Counted from the stretch's first letter, positions 1 to 15,600 are shown. The stretch is DNA of 64,000 nt from Sphingomonadales bacterium UBA2369 (GCA_002344055.1 DDTH01000006.1:202410-266409), one strand, 5' to 3'. Notes: generated by a model not told the origin, from the sequence alone. Made by a program: numbers and translations.

Positions 1-715
1 TGAAAGCCGACAGATCGAAGCCGGAATCCACCGTCAACTCCCGGCCCCCTTTCTGATCGTCATGCGACAAAGCGGCGCGGACGCGGCCTCGGGCAGGGAT
101 GACATGCGCATGATTCTTCAGCAGACGCGCCGCGGCATCGGCATGGGCCGGCAGCACGCACTCGCTCAGCATGTCGTTGCTGACGATCTCCGACACCAGA
201 ACGTCCGCGCGACCGCCAAGATCGGCGTCGGCATCGAGATCGGTCGAATGTTTGTTCACCACGGTGATGCGGTCGGAAAGGCCATTCGCCCGGATCACCG
301 CGCGCGCCGCCGCGGCGATCGCCGGATTGGCTTCGCACGTGATCACGCGGGCGCCCAACCGGGCCGCCATCATCGCCAGAATGCCGGTACCCGTGCCGAT
401 CTCCAGCACCAGGCTGTCGGGCGTGACCACCCGCGCCAGCGCATCGGCATAGGCCTGGTTTCGAACATGATCGCGCGTGATCACGAAATGCCAGTCGGGC
501 ACGGTCTGCCCCAGCAGTTCTGCGGACAAGGCGCGCACCTCGCCGTCGCCGGGCGCGGCGATCAGCGCTTCGTTGGCCAGTTCCACCGCCACCTGCCTCT
601 CACCGGCGGCAGCGAACTGGCGGGCGAGCGCCATCGTCGCATCGGCACGTCCCCGCACGAGCGGACGCATGTGCTGAAGCAGCGCGACATGGTTGCGGTC
701 CGGAGCGGAAGGCAT
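1..715 (-). CDS. PRMT-like SAM-dependent methyltransferase (3' part beyond window)
   Basis: The frame is open from an ATG at 715 to the left edge, giving 238 residues of a longer protein whose C-terminus lies outside the window. The first ~75 residues are helical and Ala-rich, like a short TPR-type region. They are followed by a class I methyltransferase fold with a clear SAM-binding motif I (LVLEIGTGTGILAMMAA), an acidic post-II segment (ITCEANP) and the motif VSEIVSND, which resembles the double-E loop of protein arginine methyltransferases. An in-frame TGA lies about 60 bases upstream of the ATG and no other start codon is present between them, so this start is the only good choice. It is transcribed away from the sulfotransferase gene. 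The family assignment to protein arginine/L11-type methyltransferases is by motif; the substrate is unknown. Confidence 0.75.
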   Translation of the reverse strand, partial: MPSAPDRNHVALLQHMRPLVRGRADATMALARQFAAAGERQVAVELANEALIAAPGDGEVRALSAELLGQTVPDWHFVITRDHVRNQAYADALARVVTPDSLVLEIGTGTGILAMMAARLGARVITCEANPAIAAAARAVIRANGLSDRITVVNKHSTDLDADADLGGRADVLVSEIVSNDMLSECVLPAHADAAARLLKNHAHVIPARGRVRAALSHDDQKGGRELTVDSGFDLSAF

Positions 716-1077
716 ATCGAGGCGATCTGCAGTGAGCGGGTTCCGGCTGGATCGACGGTCGGCCGACGAGCGTCAAGCGCCAATGATCGTCTGGCCCATC
801 GAACGCCGTGCCCCCTGCCCGAGCGTTGACGCTGCGCTGGTGCCAAGTTACGCGATCTCGCGAAATCGGGTGATCGCATCTGGCGTCCGGATATGAAGAA
901 AAGCCGCGAGAAACAGCGAAACGCCCCCCAATTCTGCCCCTGCCGGCGAAGCCAGCGCAGATCGTTGGCTCGGGTCCGCAACGATAATCTTCAAGCCAGT
1001 CACGCCCGCCGCGAAGCGCCTGGCCGCACGAGATCGCGACACCATCGCGACACCGTATCGCGGGAAGCCGGCTGCGG
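716..1077. other. Intergenic region between divergent genes
   Basis: This is a 362-base gap between the divergently oriented methyltransferase and sulfotransferase genes. I saw no convincing sigma-70 promoter, no repeat and no frame with recognisable protein features; short open frames on the minus strand look like GC-driven shadows. It presumably holds the promoters for both directions. Confidence 0.5.
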
Positions 1078-1923
1078 ATGACCGCGCGCAAGCCCTATGA
1101 TTTGTCCACGGCGGATCACGATTATCCGCCCTGGGAAGGCGCGCCGCGCCGATCGATCCTGATCTGCACGATCCCGCGCTCCGGCAGCACCCTCCTGGGC
1201 GAGGCGATCTATTTCGCGGGCGGCCTGGGATGCCCGCTCGAATATTTCCATGCCGGCTTCCGCCCATTCTTCGAGACCCGCTGGAATGCGCGCAGCCTGC
1301 CAGAGCTGCGCGCCGCATTGTGGCGCAACCGCACCGATCCCAGCGGCACGCTGTCGATCAAGCTGATGTGGCGAGACATTCAGGAGCTGGCGGCCGAGAC
1401 CGACATGGGCACCTTCGCACCGTTGATCGAGGCTCCGCCCGAACGCATTCCGGCCGAAATCTATCGCGAGGCTGCCAGGCTCGTGGCGGAGCTGCTGCCC
1501 TCGCCGACATGTGTGCATCTCGTCCGGCGCGACCGGGTTCGTCAGGCCGTCTCCGCCTGCATCGCGCACGAGACCGGTCAATGGCGCGCGATTCCGGGCG
1601 GAGAAAACGACCCCGTTGCCGAACCGGAATATGACGCGGCGGCGATCGAGCATCAGATTTCCTATGGCGATGTCGCTCACAGGCATTGGCGCAATCTGCT
1701 GGCCGCGATGCCGGAACCGCCCGTCGCGCTCGCCTACGAAGATCTGGCCCGAGACTATGAGGGGTCGGTGACGGCGTTACTCCGGCAGCTGGGCAGCACC
1801 GGCGCCCCGCCTCCGGTCCGGATGCGGCGCCAGTCCGATCCGCGCTCGGAGACCTTCGTGCGGCGCTTCCTGCTCGACAAGGGCCAGCGCGAGCAAACCG
1901 GCGCGGACGCCGCAAAGCCGTGA
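1078..1923 (+). CDS. Stf0-type sulfotransferase
   Basis: This 281-residue protein is predicted to transfer a sulfo group from PAPS to a carbohydrate, lipid or protein acceptor. The 5'-phosphosulfate-binding loop is visible as TIPRSGSTLL (residues ~31-40), followed by GCPLEYFH, the pattern typical of Stf0/LPS-sulfotransferase proteins. A later VRRDRVRQAVS segment matches the 3'-phosphate-binding region. There is no signal peptide, so it should act in the cytoplasm. The ATG at 1078 begins just before the conserved core; no strong Shine-Dalgarno is visible. Its stop overlaps the GTG start of the next gene (GTGA), indicating translational coupling with the oxygenase. The acceptor is unknown. Confidence 0.8.
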   Translation: MTARKPYDLSTADHDYPPWEGAPRRSILICTIPRSGSTLLGEAIYFAGGLGCPLEYFHAGFRPFFETRWNARSLPELRAALWRNRTDPSGTLSIKLMWRDIQELAAETDMGTFAPLIEAPPERIPAEIYREAARLVAELLPSPTCVHLVRRDRVRQAVSACIAHETGQWRAIPGGENDPVAEPEYDAAAIEHQISYGDVAHRHWRNLLAAMPEPPVALAYEDLARDYEGSVTALLRQLGSTGAPPPVRMRRQSDPRSETFVRRFLLDKGQREQTGADAAKP

Positions 1924-2513
1924 TCCCGCCCCATCTGCTGATCGACGACTTTCTGTCCGCCGAAGAGCGGGCGGGATTGCTGGCGTGGGCGCTGGCCAAC
2001 CGGCAGCGTTTTGCCCCGGCGCAGGTCGACACGGGAGTCGAGGAGACGGCGCGCAAGGCGCTGAGCCTGCGCGATCTCGGCCCCCATGCCGATCTCTTCC
2101 GGCAACGCCTGCTGGCGCGCGTCGACGAATGGATTGCGGCGCTGCGTCTTTCCCGCTTCGATCCCAGCCTCGTCGAGCTGGAACTGGCGGCGCACAATGA
2201 CGGCGCCTTCTTCGCCATCCATGGCGATTCCTATCGCAGCGATCAGCCCGCTCGCGGCGACCGCCTGCTCAGCGGCGTCTATTATTTCCACCGCGAACCG
2301 GTCGCCTTTTCCGGCGGGCAGTTGCGGATGCACCGCCCGGGCGCGAAGCCCGGCGATCCCGGCCATGACATCGAACCCCGGCAGGGCCGGCTGGTCCTGT
2401 TTCCATCATGGTGGCCGCACGAGGTCCTGAAGGTCCACTGCCCCTCGGGAGACTTCGCCGACTCACGCTTCGGCGTGAATTGCTGGATTCACCGGCAGCG
2501 CTCGCCCCGCTGA
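1920..2513 (+). CDS. 2OG-Fe(II) oxygenase (prolyl-4-hydroxylase-like)
   Basis: A 197-residue predicted dioxygenase using 2-oxoglutarate and Fe(II). The iron triad can be placed as His101 and Asp103 (FFAIHGDSY) and His167 (SWWPHEVL), with Arg183 a candidate 2-oxoglutarate anchor. LLSGVYYFHREPVAFSGGQL is typical of the 2OG-Fe(II) oxygenase superfamily that includes prolyl 4-hydroxylases. The GTG start overlaps the sulfotransferase stop, so the two form an operon. Together with the methyltransferase to the left it forms a trio of modification enzymes; the target could be a peptide or a small molecule. The hydroxylation site cannot be inferred from sequence. Confidence 0.8.
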   Translation: MIPPHLLIDDFLSAEERAGLLAWALANRQRFAPAQVDTGVEETARKALSLRDLGPHADLFRQRLLARVDEWIAALRLSRFDPSLVELELAAHNDGAFFAIHGDSYRSDQPARGDRLLSGVYYFHREPVAFSGGQLRMHRPGAKPGDPGHDIEPRQGRLVLFPSWWPHEVLKVHCPSGDFADSRFGVNCWIHRQRSPR

Positions 2514-2626
2514 ATCGCCTCCGGGCTATCATCGGACGAATATCGCGAACACCAAAACCGCCTTGCGCTTGCCGGGGAAAGGCGGCAGCTTCGTTGCAGC
2601 GCAGCATTTATGACGCGCTGCAAACA

Positions 2627-2635
2627 GGGAGAAGG
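2627..2635 (+). promoter_or_regulatory. Shine-Dalgarno of gltB deciding a TTG start
   Basis: GGGAGAAGG lies 3-10 bases before a TTG codon at 2638. No ATG or GTG suits the N-terminal propeptide, so this site supports the TTG initiation codon. Confidence 0.6.
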
Positions 2636-2637
2636 AC

Positions 2638-7119
<4,482 letters not shown>

Positions 7120-7123
7120 AAAG

Positions 7124-8548
<1,425 letters not shown>

Positions 8549-8652
8549 CGCGCCGGTGCCGGCCTGCCCGGCACATGGTCCGGGTCGGGGTTTTCGATGC
8601 CCGCCGACAAGTTTGATTTGTTGTGCCGGTGGTGCGCGGATAGGCTTGGCGC

Positions 8653-9714
8653 ATGGAAGCTGCCGATCGGCCGGGACCCCTGCAGGGTCTGCGCATCGTC
8701 GAGTTCGCCGGGATCGGCCCCGCGCCCTTCGGCGTGATGCTGCTCGCCGATCTGGGCGCCGAAATCTTGCGGATAGAGCGGGCGGGAGCAACCTGGCCGG
8801 ACGTGCCGATCGTGTCGCGCGGCCGGGCTTCGATCACACTCGACCTGAAGGATCATGCCGGTCGTGAAGCCGCCCTGCGCATATCCCGCGCCGCCGACGT
8901 GGTCGTCGAAGGCTTCCGCCCCGGCGTGATGGAACGGATCGGCCTGGGTCCGGAGACGCTTTGCGCGGAGAATCCCCGGCTCATCTATGCACGGATGACG
9001 GGATGGGGACAGGATGGGCCGCTCGCCAATGCGGCAGGGCACGACATCAATTATATCGGCCTGACCGGAATGCTGGCCGCGATCGCGGCGCCGGGCGAGG
9101 CGCCCGTGCCAGCGCAGAACTTCCTCGGCGACTATGGCGCGGGCGGCACCTATCTCGCCCTTGGCATTCTTGCCGCCTTGTTCGAGCGGCAGCGTTCCGG
9201 CCAGGGCCAGGTGATCGACGCGGCGATCGTCGATGGGTCCATATCCATGCTGGCCCCGCTCATGGGTTTGATGACAGCAGGCCTGGTGCCTCCCGACCCG
9301 GCCGAGGGCGTATTGGCGGGGCGCGCGTCCTTTTACCGCACCTATGCCTGCGCCGATGGCCGGTTCGTCGCGGTCGGTGCGCTGGAGCCCCAGTTCCAGG
9401 CCACATTGTCGGATGCGCTGGGCGTGAGCGATCTCAGCGACGGCGCCGCGTTGGCGGCGGTCTTCGCGACACGAACGCGCGATGATTGGATGGCCTTGCT
9501 CGACGGTAAGGATTGCTGCGTCTCTCCTGTGCTGGACGGGAACGAGGCGCAGGCGCATCCCCATCTGCGCGCGCGCGACGCATTCGTGACGGCAGGCGGC
9601 ATCGTGCAGCCGGCGGCCGCGCCGCGTTTCTCGCGCACGCCGGGCGCTGTCCCGGCGGAGCGTTCTGCCGCGGCGTTGCTGTCGGCGTGGGGTCTGGGAG
9701 AAATCGAAACGTGA
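8653..9714 (+). CDS. Alpha-methylacyl-CoA racemase (class III CoA-transferase fold)
   Basis: A 353-residue family III CoA-transferase-fold protein with the hallmarks of alpha-methylacyl-CoA racemase: it interconverts (2R)- and (2S)-2-methylacyl-CoA so that methyl-branched chains can enter beta-oxidation. His130 (NAAGHDINYI) and Asp160 (QNFLGDYGAGG) are 30 residues apart, matching the His/Asp catalytic pair described for the Mycobacterium tuberculosis enzyme. ITLDLKD and LGPETLCAENPRLIYARMTG fit the family. The start at 8653 lacks a strong ribosome site. Its stop overlaps the next gene (GTGA). It could serve the branched-chain catabolic island that begins at 20 kb, although it is separated from it by the surface-protein locus. 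Confidence 0.88.
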   Translation: MEAADRPGPLQGLRIVEFAGIGPAPFGVMLLADLGAEILRIERAGATWPDVPIVSRGRASITLDLKDHAGREAALRISRAADVVVEGFRPGVMERIGLGPETLCAENPRLIYARMTGWGQDGPLANAAGHDINYIGLTGMLAAIAAPGEAPVPAQNFLGDYGAGGTYLALGILAALFERQRSGQGQVIDAAIVDGSISMLAPLMGLMTAGLVPPDPAEGVLAGRASFYRTYACADGRFVAVGALEPQFQATLSDALGVSDLSDGAALAAVFATRTRDDWMALLDGKDCCVSPVLDGNEAQAHPHLRARDAFVTAGGIVQPAAAPRFSRTPGAVPAERSAAALLSAWGLGEIET

Positions 9715-9992
9715 CGGACTTGTCGATCGAAGATTTTGCCACCTGGGTGGGCGAGGCGTGTGAGGTCGCCGTCGACGAAACAGCCTTGCCGATGACACTC
9801 GCGGCGGTAGAGCCGCTCGACGGCAGTCCCCGCGAGACCGGAGGCTTCCGGCTCGAGTTTCTGGGGCCGCCCGAACCCATTCTCGGTCAGGCTATCGTGA
9901 CGGTGCGGCGGCCTGCCTTCGATCGCGAAATCTTCATGGTGCCGATCGCAAGCGGCCCGGACGGCACGCGATACGAAGCGGTCTTCTACTAG
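9711..9992 (+). CDS. DUF6916-like small protein
   Basis: A 93-residue cytoplasmic-looking protein with no signal peptide. It begins IEDFATWVGEACEVAV and ends in a beta-rich part (GGFRLEFLGPPEPILGQAIV, then FMVPIASG), resembling the DUF6916 family, which I recall near tail-collar proteins. The same fold pattern appears to recur in the lipoprotein encoded at 10498-10932. GTG start overlaps the racemase stop; its own stop shares a CTAG with the convergent acetyltransferase. Function unknown; a structural or chaperone role for the collar proteins is only a guess. Confidence 0.6.
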   Translation: MTDLSIEDFATWVGEACEVAVDETALPMTLAAVEPLDGSPRETGGFRLEFLGPPEPILGQAIVTVRRPAFDREIFMVPIASGPDGTRYEAVFY

Positions 9993-10495
9993 CCGTCGCG
10001 CCGCGGTTGCCATTCCAGCAGGTCGTAAACGCCTTTGTCCGCGGCCAGCTCGAAACCCAGACGGTCGTACAGACGGCGCGCCGGATTGTTCTTCTCGACA
10101 TGGATGGAGAGTTTCTTGTCGCGCGCGCCGGCGAGCGCCATCAGATCGCCGAACAAAGCCGCCCCGATGCCGCGCCCCCGATGGCTAGCAACCAGCGAGA
10201 TATCGACCACGCGAAACTCGCTTTCCCATTCCATCAGATAAAGCCGCCCGACCGCCTGGCCCTCCTGCTCGAGGATCAGCCATGCCATCCCCGGATAATG
10301 GGCTTTGTAATGCTCATGCTGCGCGCGATGCTGCTGCGCGAGAAAGCTGTGCTGATCGGCCAGAGGCCAGCCTGACGCGGCAACCTCCTCGGCGCGCGTC
10401 GAGGCGTAGAGCGCCGCGGCGAACGGCAGATCCGCCTCGGTCATGTCTCGCGCCGTCACGCCAAGCCGGCGCGCGGCACGCAGCGAAACGGGCAT
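9989..10495 (-). CDS. GNAT family N-acetyltransferase
   Basis: A 168-residue acetyltransferase. The acetyl-CoA pyrophosphate-binding motif is visible as RGRGIGAALFGDLM, followed by the C-terminal motif B, EKNNPARRLYDRLGFE. These are typical of single-domain GNAT enzymes that acetylate an amine of a small molecule or protein N-terminus. The ATG at 10495 lies 2 bases after the lipoprotein stop, so it is the last gene of the minus-strand collar-protein operon. Its substrate is unknown; the position suggests it may act on a component of that locus. Confidence 0.85.
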   Translation of the reverse strand: MPVSLRAARRLGVTARDMTEADLPFAAALYASTRAEEVAASGWPLADQHSFLAQQHRAQHEHYKAHYPGMAWLILEQEGQAVGRLYLMEWESEFRVVDISLVASHRGRGIGAALFGDLMALAGARDKKLSIHVEKNNPARRLYDRLGFELAADKGVYDLLEWQPRRDG

Positions 10496-10497
10496 GG

Positions 10498-10932
10498 TCA
10501 GTTAAAGGACGCGACCATCCGCGACGGCGTCGCCGCGCTGTTGGACAGGTGAATGTCGAAGGTCGGGATGGAGGTATGGGAGATCGTATAGGTCCGCTCA
10601 CCCGGCAGCCAGCCGCTGTCGAGCAGATCGAACACGGCAACGAAGCCTTGCTGGCGCAGTCCCTCCGGACGGCCGCCCGCGGGGCCGATCTGCTCGACGC
10701 CGGCCAGCCGCATCCGGTGGCCGCCGGCAAAGAAGATGCTGCCTGAGGCCGCAATCCATTCCCCCACTTCCGCGGTCGCGAGCGGCGGGCCGCCGGACGC
10801 CTGGCCAGTATTCGCAGCGCTCATGCCGGGGCCGAGCAATGGCCCTTCGGAGCCGCATGCCGAAAGGGCGAGAGTCGCAACGCCGCCCGCGAGCATCGTG
10901 CGGCGGGAAACCTGCAGGCCGGGCCGATCCAT
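10498..10932 (-). CDS. Predicted Tat-exported lipoprotein, DUF6916-like
   Basis: A 144-residue protein beginning with a twin-arginine signal (SRRTML, Arg10-Arg11), a hydrophobic stretch and a lipobox ending at Cys26 (LALSAC), so it is predicted to be exported folded and anchored by lipid. The mature part has a Gly/Ser-rich linker and then a ~90-residue beta-rich domain (GSIFFAGGHRMRL, FVAVFDLLDSG, TYTISHTSI) that resembles the DUF6916 protein at 9711-9992. I chose the ATG at 10932 because it places the RR motif correctly and has AAAGGA upstream; a GTG at 10956 would add 8 residues and overlap the upstream gene. Operon with the tail-collar genes. Confidence 0.65.
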   Translation of the reverse strand: MDRPGLQVSRRTMLAGGVATLALSACGSEGPLLGPGMSAANTGQASGGPPLATAEVGEWIAASGSIFFAGGHRMRLAGVEQIGPAGGRPEGLRQQGFVAVFDLLDSGWLPGERTYTISHTSIPTFDIHLSNSAATPSRMVASFN

Positions 10933-10948
10933 CGCGATATCCTTTCTG

Positions 10949-11476
10949 TCAGCCACGCGGCGGGAACACGCCCTGCAGGGCGATGATGAAATTCATGGTC
11001 ACGTAGGGCATCAGATTGTTGTGCGGCAGGCTGCCGCCAGCGATGGCAACCGCTTCCGGCGCCAGGGTCGCGGTCGCTCCGAACGCGGATTGCTTGAACG
11101 CCGAACCGCCAGCGCTCCGGGAAATCCCCTGCGTCGACGAAGCGAGCGATGCCGATCCGGGCAAGGCATTGGCGTTCAGATTGTGATTGTGGACCGGCAT
11201 CTCCGATTCGAGCAAGGTGACGGTCTCGCTGCCGCCGGTTTCGCCCAGGTCCCGCAGCGACAGGCCCGGTCCCTGGCCCGGATGCATGGTCGTGCGCCCC
11301 TGCAAATCCGGCAGCGCGAAGGTCGACGCGCCATTGCCGCCATAGGTCGTGCCCAGCAGCGAGAATAAGGCGGTATTCTGCGACAGCGGCAGCAACTGGC
11401 CGTTGCAGAACGCCCAGCCCTTCGGAGCGAAATTAAAGCCGACGATGCGGATCTCGGCGACGAACGGATCGGCCAC
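10949..11476 (-). CDS. Tail-collar domain protein (microcystin-dependent-protein type), copy 1
   Basis: A 175-residue phage-tail-collar domain protein. The characteristic N-terminus is EIRIVGFNFAPKGWAFCNGQ, then TTYGGNGASTFALPDLQGR, and the C-terminal repeat-like part contains NNLMPYVTMNFIIALQGVFP. These small proteins are found in many bacteria without any phage genes, often in tandem. GTG start with GGGAG upstream. It is the third of three tandem collar genes on the minus strand and is closer to copy 3 (12018) than to copy 2 at its N-terminus (shared KGWAFCNGQ). Molecular function in bacteria is not established; a cell-surface or secreted role is inferred. Confidence 0.85.
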   Translation of the reverse strand: MADPFVAEIRIVGFNFAPKGWAFCNGQLLPLSQNTALFSLLGTTYGGNGASTFALPDLQGRTTMHPGQGPGLSLRDLGETGGSETVTLLESEMPVHNHNLNANALPGSASLASSTQGISRSAGGSAFKQSAFGATATLAPEAVAIAGGSLPHNNLMPYVTMNFIIALQGVFPPRG

Positions 11477-11488
11477 GCTGGCGCTCCC

Positions 11489-12007
11489 TTAGGATTGGCT
11501 CGGGAAAATCCCGAACAGCGAGATGATGAAGTCGACACACAGGAAAGGAACCATATTCTCGTGCGGCTGGTTGCCGCCGGCCGAGCTGATGGTCTGCGGC
11601 GCCAGCGCCTGGGTCGGCGTCTGCGGCCGGAAGATCGACACGGACGAACCCGAGGCGAGCACCTCTCCAGCCGGCGCATTCTGCGTGCCGGTGCCCATCG
11701 AGGTGAGAAAGGCGTGGTTATGAACCGGGATCTGCTGGATCGTCAGCGTTTCCTGTTCGGTGCCGCCCGTTTCCGCCAGTTGCCGCGTGACCCCGCCGGG
11801 TCCAGTGCCCGCGTGAATCGGGATACGGCCGCGCAGATCGGGCAGAGCGAACGTGCTTTGCCCGTCGCCGCCATAGGTGGTGCCGATCAGGTTGAACAAA
11901 GTGTCGTTCTCGGAAATGGGCAGCAATTGCCCTTCGCAGAACATCCATCCGGCCGGGGCGAAATTCCCCGCGAACATCCGGATCTCACCGACATAGGGCT
12001 GGGCCAT
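11489..12007 (-). CDS. Tail-collar domain protein, copy 2
   Basis: A 172-residue tail-collar protein with GEIRMFAGNFAPAGWMFCEG, TTYGGDGQSTFALPDLRGR and the end VPFLCVDFIISLFGIFPSQS. The ATG at 12007 is preceded by GAGGGGGA and gives the usual MAQPYVGEIRM start; upstream in-frame codons to 12052 are not conserved. It lies 10 bases after copy 3 and 12 bases before copy 1, so all three are one transcript. It is the most divergent of the three copies. Confidence 0.85.
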   Translation of the reverse strand: MAQPYVGEIRMFAGNFAPAGWMFCEGQLLPISENDTLFNLIGTTYGGDGQSTFALPDLRGRIPIHAGTGPGGVTRQLAETGGTEQETLTIQQIPVHNHAFLTSMGTGTQNAPAGEVLASGSSVSIFRPQTPTQALAPQTISSAGGNQPHENMVPFLCVDFIISLFGIFPSQS

Positions 12008-12017
12008 CCGATCCCCC

Positions 12018-12515
12018 TCAATTCTGCGACGGGAAGATGCCCTGCAGGGCAATGACGTAGTTCAGCACGAGGAAGGGCGACATATTGTTATGCGCCTGGC
12101 TCCCCCCGGCGTTCGAGAGCGACGCCACATGCAGGGGCGTGAGGGCCGCCGGAGCGCCATAGCCGTTGTTGAAGGCGCCGAGCATGTTGCCGGCCGCGGT
12201 CGGCACGTCGCCGTCACTGGTCGCGGCGCTCGCGAAGTGGAGATGCTGCGGCATTTCCGAGATCGTCAGCGTGTGCGCGGTTGAGCCGCCCGCCTGCCCC
12301 TGCGTGAAGTTGCCGCCCATATGGAAAGGCGCGCGGCCGCGCAGGTCAGGCAGCGCGAACGTCGTCTGGCCATTGCCGCCATAGGTCGTGCCGAGCAGCG
12401 CGAAGAGCGCCTGGTTCTGGTTGATCGGCAGGAATTGCCCGTTGCAGAACGCCCAGCCTTTCGGCGGGAAATTGAACGAGACGATTCGAATCTCGGCGAG
12501 AAACGGTTCCGCCAT
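12018..12515 (-). CDS. Tail-collar domain protein, copy 3
   Basis: A 165-residue tail-collar protein: LAEIRIVSFNFPPKGWAFCN at the N-terminus, TTYGGNGQTTFALPDLRGR, then a His-containing middle (EMPQHLHFASA) and NNMSPFLVLNYVIALQGIFP at the end. ATG at 12515 with GGAGGGA upstream. First gene of the small operon 12515-9989. About 100 non-coding bases separate it from the end of the adhesin gene, so the operon may either have its own promoter or be read through from the adhesin. Confidence 0.85.
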   Translation of the reverse strand: MAEPFLAEIRIVSFNFPPKGWAFCNGQFLPINQNQALFALLGTTYGGNGQTTFALPDLRGRAPFHMGGNFTQGQAGGSTAHTLTISEMPQHLHFASAATSDGDVPTAAGNMLGAFNNGYGAPAALTPLHVASLSNAGGSQAHNNMSPFLVLNYVIALQGIFPSQN

Positions 12516-12617
12516 TGCTCAGTCCCTCCAGCCTAGGGCGCACCATAGACCTCCGGCCCATGGCCGCAACCCGATTGTAGACACGAAATGGCCGCGCCAC
12601 GCCGTCATTGCGACCTC

Positions 12618-15600
12618 CTACAGCATGAAGTCGTGGGTCGGGACGGTCGCCACGACATCGTGGACCGGATCGAACAGCAGGTCCGGCAGCGGCTCGGGCG
12701 CCTGCATCATCTGGCCATCGGCCATCTCGGGGGCATCCCCGTCGATCAGCTTCGCATAGGCCGGGCCACCGGTGTCGCGCGCGAAGGCCATATCGAGATG
12801 ACCGCCAGCGACCCCCGCCCCGCCCAGATCGAGCTGCAACACGTCCGGATCGGCGAAATCGTGCATGATCGGGACAATGTCCGGGCTTTCCCACAGGCCC
12901 GGGCCGGCTTCGATCCCCAACTTCAGCGGTTCCTGCGGGGCCGGTGGCGGATTGACTCCAATGAAGTCGTTGACCGTCAACGTGTGGCCATCGGTGATCA
13001 CCACGATGATCTCGAGATCGGATATGCCGTCGCCATTGGCATCGGCCTCGACCAGCCAGATCGGCCCGCCGAGACTGACGTTCGAATAGCGCAGCTCACC
13101 CGCCGTCCCGCTGAATGCGTTCGTGCCGACGAAGGTGAAATCCTGCTTGCCGGCAAGATTGAGGTTGGCGTCGATCCGCGACAGATCGATGCGGTCGCCC
13201 AGATTGAAGTCCTGGATGCCGTCCCGCTCGGTCGAATTGGAGTCCGTGAGGAGACGATAGGCGAAGATGTCGTTGCCGCCACCGCCGGTCAGCGTGTCAC
13301 CCCGGCCGCCGCCGAAGATCAGATCGTCGCCTGCGCCGCCGGTGATGACGTCATTGCCGTCGCCGGAATAGATTTCGAACCGTCCGTTAGTCTCCGCCGA
13401 CCCGTTGAAGGACAGATACTCGCCCGACCGAAGCGTCGTGGCCGAGATAGTCATCGTCTGCCCGGCGGCGACGTTCCCGTCGTTCATGGTCAGACTATAG
13501 CTGACCGTGCCGCCGCTCGAGCCGAAGCGGTTGTCGCTGGCCGACAACAAAACGATGAACTCGATGCCAGTCAGCTGGTTCGCGCCGAAGGTCAGCGCGT
13601 TGGGACCAACATAATTCCCCTGCAGGCCGAGCTGATCCATATTGCCGCCGCCGCCATTGACGACATCGCTCGCGCCGAACCGGCCCTGGCCGAAGAAGAA
13701 GCCGTCATTGCCCGCACCGCCGGTCAGAGTGTCGACCCCGAGACCGCCATAGATCAGGAAACTGCCGTCGGTCTCCGCAGAGCCGTCGAAGGTCAGGTCT
13801 TCGCCGGCAAGCAGGGTGTTGGCCTGGATGATCAGCCGCTGGCCCGCCACCACCGCGGAATCCGGAGAGGTGATATTGTAATCATAGCGATTGTTGGCGG
13901 TGTCGCCGAAGCGGGCATCCGCCCCCGACAACAGCACAATCATCTCGACCCCGGCGATCGAACCGAGCGTCACGCCGCCGGCATAATTGCCTTGCAGGCC
14001 GATCTGGTCGAGGCTGCCAGCGCCGCCGTCGACGGTGTCGGCCGAGGTGTAGGCCCCGCCGAAATAGAAGCCGTCATTGCCGGCGCCGCCGGAGACCGTG
14101 TCGTCGCCACCCTGGCGCAGGTCGAAATAGTCCGCGCCCGGCGTGCCGTTGAGCGTGTTGTTGCCGGCATCGCCGTTGATGATGTTGTCGGGCGCGAGGG
14201 TGATCGCGACGCTGTCACTGTCGGTCAGCGTCCCGCCTGTGCCGCTCGAGCCATTGTCGGTGGTGACGATGCTTAGCGAATCCGGGCCGTTATAATTGAG
14301 GTTGCCGCGATAGGTCAGGCCATTGAGCGCCGCGTTGATCGCTGCGGCGGTGCCGCTGATCGTCATCGTCGCACTGCCATTCGCCCCGGCGGAGAAGCTG
14401 ATCCCAGCAATTCCGGACAGGGTCAGCGTGCCATTGGCCACCGACAGGGTCACGGTGAGCGAGGTCGCATCCGGATCGGCGACGCTGATCGCGTTGCCGT
14501 TGCCGGTGGAGAAGACGAGGTTGGTGTCCTCCGTGCCATTCTGCGCGCCGGGGACGGTGTTGACCGGGGCGTCATTGACGGCGCCGACGTTGACCGTGGC
14601 GATTCTGACCGGCGAAGTGCCGCCATCGCCGTCATTGACCGTGATGGATACGGAGCGTGCGGCGGCCAGCGGATTGGCCGTGTTGGTGTTGGCATAGGTC
14701 AGCGCCTGCGCCACCGCCGCCACCCGCGCCTGCGTGGCGTTCGCGCTGTTGAAGGTGATGACCAGATCGGCGCCGCCGATGCCGTTCGACGTGATCGTGC
14801 CGATCGCGACGCCGCCGACGGAAACGATGCTGCCAATGGTCATGCCCGCCGAGAGGCTCACCGAGCCGGCGGTGCTGAGGCCGAGCACGTCCTCGGCGGT
14901 GACTTCATTGGCGGTGATCGACGCGGTGAGATTGCCGCCGTTGAAATCGGGGCTGTCGATGTCGGACACTGCCGCAGGCGATCCCGTGTCGAGCAGGACC
15001 GGCGGGTCACCTTCGGTATAGGTCACCGTGTCGCTGATGGCCACCAGATCCGGCGCGTCGTTGACCGGCTGGACGTCGGCGGTGGAGGCGAGACTCAGCG
15101 TGGCCGTATTGTCGTTCGGCGCGACGTTGGAGCCGGAGTCGACCAGCTGGGTGATCGTCACGACGCGATTGGCATCGGTCGGGTTTTCGCTGAAGTTCCG
15201 GTAAGCGAGGTTGTTGACGAGATTTTGCAACGCGGTGGCGTCGAGCGATGCCCCGGAGAAGGTCACAGTCGCCGTCGTCCCGACCAGACTGACCGTCACG
15301 GTCAGCGATAGGACTGCCGTAACGACGGAATTGCCGTCGGTAAGCGCGACATTCGTACCGCCGATCAGGAGCCTTTCATCGGCTCCGTCGGTCACGTTGG
15401 TGACCGTCAGCGTCATCGATGTGAAGGTCTGGCCCGGCTCGACGGTGGACGCCACGGCACCGCTGAACAGAGGCATGCTCGCGCCATTCTCGATGACGGT
15501 CGGGTTCAGCGCGGTCGCGGTCAGCGTCGGCTCCGCGTCGGGTGCGACCAAAGCGAAACCGAGCGTGTTGTTGGTGTCGTTGCCGGTGCCGGCAGTGGGC

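Noticed and set aside
716..1077. Minus-strand open frames in the 716-1077 gap
   Set aside because: They overlap neighbouring genes in other frames, start without ribosome sites and give Arg-rich translations without domains.
10949..12515. Prophage remnant suggested by three tail-collar genes
   Set aside because: No other phage genes, integrase or attachment repeats are nearby; tandem collar-domain genes of this type are common as ordinary bacterial genes.
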